From Candidatus Omnitrophota bacterium (GTDB taxonomy: Bacteria; Omnitrophota; Gorgyraeia; Kaelpiales; Kaelpiaceae), in NCBI GenBank assembly GCA_028717465.1, contig JAQUNS010000025.1:1-8011 (forward strand): a stretch of DNA of 8,011 bases, in the 5' to 3' direction. The position numbers were made by a program, and so were the translations under genes. This document shows positions 5,811 through 8,011 of this stretch, piece after piece. Position 1 is the first letter of the stretch. Every line of letters begins with the position of its first letter. Under the pieces are notes generated by a model. That model saw only the letters and a program-made list of their open reading frames with translations, did no database searches and was not told the origin of the DNA.

Positions 5811-6481
5811 ATCGCGTAAATCTATTAATAATGGGTCCGCCCGGAGCCGGAAAAGGTACCCAGGCGGATTTAATATCCGAAAGGTATGCAGTGCCGCACA
5901 TTTCTACCGGCAATATGTTCAGGGATATTTTAAAAGACAGCTCTAATGAGTTGGCTAGGGAATTGAGAAAATATGTAGAAAAAGGAGAGCTCGTTCCGGA
6001 TGATGTTGTACTAAAAATGGTTCGGGCCCGGCTCTTGAATAACGATTCCAAAAAAGGCTTTATTTTAGACGGGTTTCCAAGGACGATGAGCCAGGCCAAG
6101 AGCCTGGATCTGCTTCTTAAAGAGATAGGCAGAGAGATAGGCCTGGCAGTGTATCTAGAGGCTTCTCTTGACGTTATACTGGAGCGTTTAACCGGCAGAA
6201 GAGTCTGCATGCATTGCGAAGCTAATTATCATATAAAGTATTCCCCTCCGGAGGAAGAAAGTGTATGCGACAGGTGCGGAGGAGAGCTTTATCAGAGAGA
6301 TGACGATAAAGAGGCGACCATAAAAAGGCGCCTTGAAATTTACGGGAATCAAATAGAGGGAATACTATTATTCTATAAAAACATGGGTTGTCTTTTTAAG
6401 GTTTCCGGAGACCTTAGCGCTGAAGAGGTATTCCAAGCCGTTAAAAACAAACTAGAGCAGAGCAATATTAAGACTGTTTGA
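5807..6481 (+). CDS. adk: Adenylate kinase, zinc-LID type
   Basis: Adenylate kinase converts AMP and ATP to two ADP in the cytosol. The 224-residue product is the long-LID form. The P-loop GPPGAGKGT is at 10-18. The AMP-binding part has STGNMFR (33-39) and GELVPDDVV (60-68), and LDGFPRT (87-93) is intact. The LID domain carries C134, C137, C154 and C157 (CxxC-x16-CxxC), indicating a structural zinc site, and ends with RDDDKEATIKRRLEIY (164-179), which has the catalytic and LID-closing arginines. The ATG overlaps the secY stop (5807-5810), with AGAGG at 5796-5800. The last residues (LEQSNIKTV) run up to the map start after one base. Placement between secY and map is common in Firmicutes and several other phyla. 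Confidence 0.98.
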   Translation: MNRVNLLIMGPPGAGKGTQADLISERYAVPHISTGNMFRDILKDSSNELARELRKYVEKGELVPDDVVLKMVRARLLNNDSKKGFILDGFPRTMSQAKSLDLLLKEIGREIGLAVYLEASLDVILERLTGRRVCMHCEANYHIKYSPPEEESVCDRCGGELYQRDDDKEATIKRRLEIYGNQIEGILLFYKNMGCLFKVSGDLSAEEVFQAVKNKLEQSNIKTV

Positions 6482-6482
6482 T

Positions 6483-7244
6483 ATGTTAACGATGTCCATA
6501 CCTATAAAAAGCGGAAAAGAGATCAAAATCATGAAAGAAGCATGCCGTAGAGCTGCCCGGATTATGAGTGAACTTGAAACTAAAATAGATTGCGGCGTTA
6601 CTGCATTGCATCTGGATAGCTTCGCAGAAGAGTTGATGTATAAACTTAACTGTTCTCCGGCATTTAAAGGTTATATGGGTTACCCCAGCAGCATCTGTGT
6701 CTCTGTAAACAGTGAAGTTGTACACGGTATACCGGACGATAGCCGCATACTTAAAAGCGGAGATATAGTCAGCATTGATTTAGGCGTAAAATATAATGGT
6801 TTTTATGCCGACATTGCAGCCACTTTTGGGGTTGGTGAGATTAGCGCCGCTGCCTGCAATTTAATAAAGGTTGCCAAAGATGCTTTAGCAATTGGCATCT
6901 CGCGTTCTGTGTCCGGAGCAAGGCTGGGCGAAATATCAGCTTCGATTCAGGATTTTGTAGAGAATAACGGTTATTCGGTAGTCAGGAAATTTGTAGGACA
7001 CGGTATAGGCAGAGATTTGCATGAAGAGCCCGAAATACCCAATTTCGGTTCGCCCAATACCGGGCCTTACCTTGAAAACGGCATGGTTTTAGCTATAGAG
7101 CCTATGGTCAACGAAGGCTCGTATCAGGTTGAAATATTAGATGACGGTTGGACTGCTGTTACATCTGACGGCAAGATCTCTGCGCATTTTGAACATACTG
7201 TTTTAGTCTGGGGCAACAACCCTGAAGTGTTGACGACATTTTAA
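6483..7244 (+). CDS. map: Type I methionine aminopeptidase
   Basis: This enzyme removes the N-terminal methionine from nascent proteins when the second residue is small. The product has 253 residues, counted from ATG 6483. The five metal ligands of the pita-bread fold are all present: D99 (SIDLGV), D110 (YADIAAT), H173 ([13 protein letters not shown]), E206 (AIEPM) and E237 (HFEHTVLV). The catalytic-region H81 (VVHGIPDD) and H180 are also there. It lacks the N-terminal zinc-finger or SH3-linker extension of longer forms. An in-frame ATG at 6492 ([11 protein letters not shown]) is an equally family-like start. Neither has a clear Shine-Dalgarno, so coupling to adk (TGATATG, one-base gap) probably matters. 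The stop TAA lies one base before infA. Confidence 0.97.
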   Translation: MLTMSIPIKSGKEIKIMKEACRRAARIMSELETKIDCGVTALHLDSFAEELMYKLNCSPAFKGYMGYPSSICVSVNSEVVHGIPDDSRILKSGDIVSIDLGVKYNGFYADIAATFGVGEISAAACNLIKVAKDALAIGISRSVSGARLGEISASIQDFVENNGYSVVRKFVGHGIGRDLHEEPEIPNFGSPNTGPYLENGMVLAIEPMVNEGSYQVEILDDGWTAVTSDGKISAHFEHTVLVWGNNPEVLTTF

Positions 7245-7245
7245 T

Positions 7246-7461
7246 ATGGCTAAAGAAGAGGCTATACAGGTAGAAGGCAAGATTCTAGAGACACTGCCCA
7301 ACGCTACTTTTAAGGTAGAGATCGAGGGCGGCCATGAAGTTTTAGCCCATGTCTCTGGTAAAATGCGTATGCATTATATAAAAATACTGCCCGGAGATAA
7401 GGTATTGCTGGAGCTTTCTCCTTACGATCTTACCAGAGGCAGGATAATTTACAGAAAGTAA
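7246..7461 (+). CDS. infA: Translation initiation factor IF-1
   Basis: IF-1 binds the 30S A site during initiation and works with IF-2 and IF-3. The product is 71 residues, one of the most conserved small proteins in bacteria, and is a single OB-fold. The core landmarks are [20 protein letters not shown] (10-29), then [20 protein letters not shown] and the end [14 protein letters not shown]. The ATG follows the map stop after one base, and no strong Shine-Dalgarno is visible; coupling to map is likely. Position between map and rpmJ is the common arrangement in bacteria that have this cluster. Confidence 0.98.
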   Translation: MAKEEAIQVEGKILETLPNATFKVEIEGGHEVLAHVSGKMRMHYIKILPGDKVLLELSPYDLTRGRIIYRK

Positions 7462-7476
7462 TAAGGTGGTTTTGCT

Positions 7477-7590
7477 ATGAAAGTTAAATCTTCAGTAAGA
7501 AAAATTTGCAGTAAATGCAAAATAATAAAAAGAAAAGGCGTTCTAAGGGTTATCTGCGATAATCCTAAACATAAACAGCGACAGGGCTGA
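7477..7590 (+). CDS. rpmJ: Large-subunit ribosomal protein L36, zinc-binding form (bL36)
   Basis: L36 is the smallest 50S protein and stabilises 23S rRNA around helices near the base of the stalk. The 37-residue product reads [20 protein letters not shown] and then [17 protein letters not shown]. It has the complete zinc ligand set C11, C14, C27 and H32 (CxxC-x12-C-x4-H), so it is the zinc-containing form. The family length is usually 37-38. AAGGTGG at 7463-7469, seven bases upstream of ATG 7477, is a good ribosome binding site. It lies 15 bases after infA and 60 bases before rpsM. The assignment is secure despite the short length. Confidence 0.95.
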   Translation: MKVKSSVRKICSKCKIIKRKGVLRVICDNPKHKQRQG

Positions 7591-7650
7591 TAGCAATATA
7601 AAAAATTAAACATTAAAATCAATACTCTGAGATATTAACAGGAGGAGAGC
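7591..7650 (+). other. AT-rich rpmJ-rpsM spacer with strong rpsM ribosome binding site
   Basis: This 60-base spacer is the second-longest non-coding gap and is strongly AT-rich up to base 7636. AGGAGG at 7640-7645 precedes the rpsM ATG (7651) by five bases. I see no inverted repeat followed by a U-tract, so no terminator. A poor sigma-70-like pair (TAGCAA at 7591-7596 and TAAAAT at 7614-7619, 17 bases apart) is present, but the -35 matches consensus at only three of six bases, so a promoter is not supported on its own. In E. coli the alpha operon promoter and S4-controlled leader fall in the same place, but no such structure can be shown here. Confidence 0.4.
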
Positions 7651-8011
7651 ATGGCAAGAATAGTAGGAGTTGAGCTTCCGAAAAACAAAAGAGTAGAGAT
7701 CGCTTTGACATATATCTATGGAATTGGCAGAAGCAGGGCCAAGGATATTCTTAAGATGAGCGGTATTAAGGAAGGAAAGAAAACAGACAATTTAAGCGAC
7801 GAAGAAGTAGCCAGGCTTACTGATTTAATACAGAAGAATTACAGGGTAGAGGGTGAGCTGCGCAGGGAGATTCAACAGAACATAAGGCATTTAATAGAGA
7901 TAGGTTCTTATCGCGGTATCAGGCATAAGTTGGGCCTGCCTGTTAGAGGACAGCGCACCAAGACCAATGCCCGGACTAGAAAGGGTCCTAAGTCAGGCAT
8001 AAAAGTTAGTT
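7651..8011 (+). CDS. rpsM: Small-subunit ribosomal protein S13 (uS13), nearly complete
   Basis: S13 lies in the 30S head, where it touches the P-site tRNA and bridges to the 50S. The frame is open from ATG 7651 to the window end, giving 120 residues without a stop; the family is usually about 115-128, so only a few C-terminal residues should be missing. The start [20 protein letters not shown], then [15 protein letters not shown] (20-34), and the conserved basic segment [20 protein letters not shown] (87-106) followed by ARTRKGP are all intact. A strong AGGAGG (7640-7645) precedes it. It is the first gene of the alpha-type block (normally rpsK, rpsD, rpoA, rplQ follow), but those genes lie beyond the window. 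Confidence 0.97.
   Translation, partial: MARIVGVELPKNKRVEIALTYIYGIGRSRAKDILKMSGIKEGKKTDNLSDEEVARLTDLIQKNYRVEGELRREIQQNIRHLIEIGSYRGIRHKLGLPVRGQRTKTNARTRKGPKSGIKVS

Noticed and set aside
5794..6210. A 138-residue minus-strand frame opposite adk
   Set aside because: It is antisense to a well-conserved adenylate kinase, its composition (serine, leucine, arginine rich) reflects the complementary strand, and no promoter or ribosome binding site supports it.
4467..7244. Unusual or accessory function of the secY-adk-map block
   Set aside because: All three proteins are full length with their family motifs intact, and the order is common in many phyla.
7591..7619. Sigma-70-like promoter before rpsM
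   Set aside because: The -35 candidate matches only three of six consensus bases, and in such an AT-rich stretch a -10-like hexamer is expected by chance.

Overview
This window is an unbroken run of housekeeping genes, all on the plus strand. It covers most of a bacterial spc ribosomal-protein operon and the start of the alpha operon. The order is 'rplP - rpmC - rpsQ - rplN - rplX - rplE - rpsZ (zinc-type S14) - [34-codon small ORF] - rpsH - rplF - rplR - rpsE - rplO - secY - adk - map - infA - rpmJ - rpsM'. The first and last genes run off the window. I found no RNA gene, mobile element, CRISPR array or clear intrinsic terminator.

Organism. The proteins and gene order are bacterial. The adk-map-infA-rpmJ block linking secY to rpsM is common outside Gammaproteobacteria. 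rpmD (L30), which often sits between rpsE and rplO, is absent here. S14, L24, L36 and adenylate kinase all keep their cysteine zinc sites. Arginine is mostly AGA/AGG and isoleucine ATA is frequent, even in these highly expressed genes. A deep-branching, probably uncultured lineage (for example an Omnitrophota/PVC-type bacterium) would fit, but that placement is an inference from style and not a demonstration.

Layout. Bases 1-2076 hold L16 (C-terminal part), L29, S17, L14, L24, L5 and S14, joined by 1- or 4-base overlaps or gaps of 0-10 bases. Bases 2077-2189 are the longest non-ribosomal interval (113 bases) and the only one that departs from the compact style. It holds a small ORF with a good ribosome binding site that ends in an ATGA overlap with rpsH, a near-repeat of the initiation sequence at each end, and a possible imperfect hairpin. 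Bases 2190-4465 hold S8, L6, L18, S5 and L15. Bases 4467-7590 hold SecY, adenylate kinase, methionine aminopeptidase, IF-1 and L36. A 60-base AT-rich gap then precedes rpsM (S13).

How the genes work together. The ribosomal proteins are parts of the 30S and 50S subunits. IF-1 acts in initiation, SecY is the translocon that receives ribosome-made membrane and secreted proteins, methionine aminopeptidase trims nascent chains, and adenylate kinase balances adenine nucleotides. Near-continuous overlaps suggest one transcript with extensive translational coupling. I did not find an exotic system. The rpsZ-rpsH junction is the part most worth a second look.
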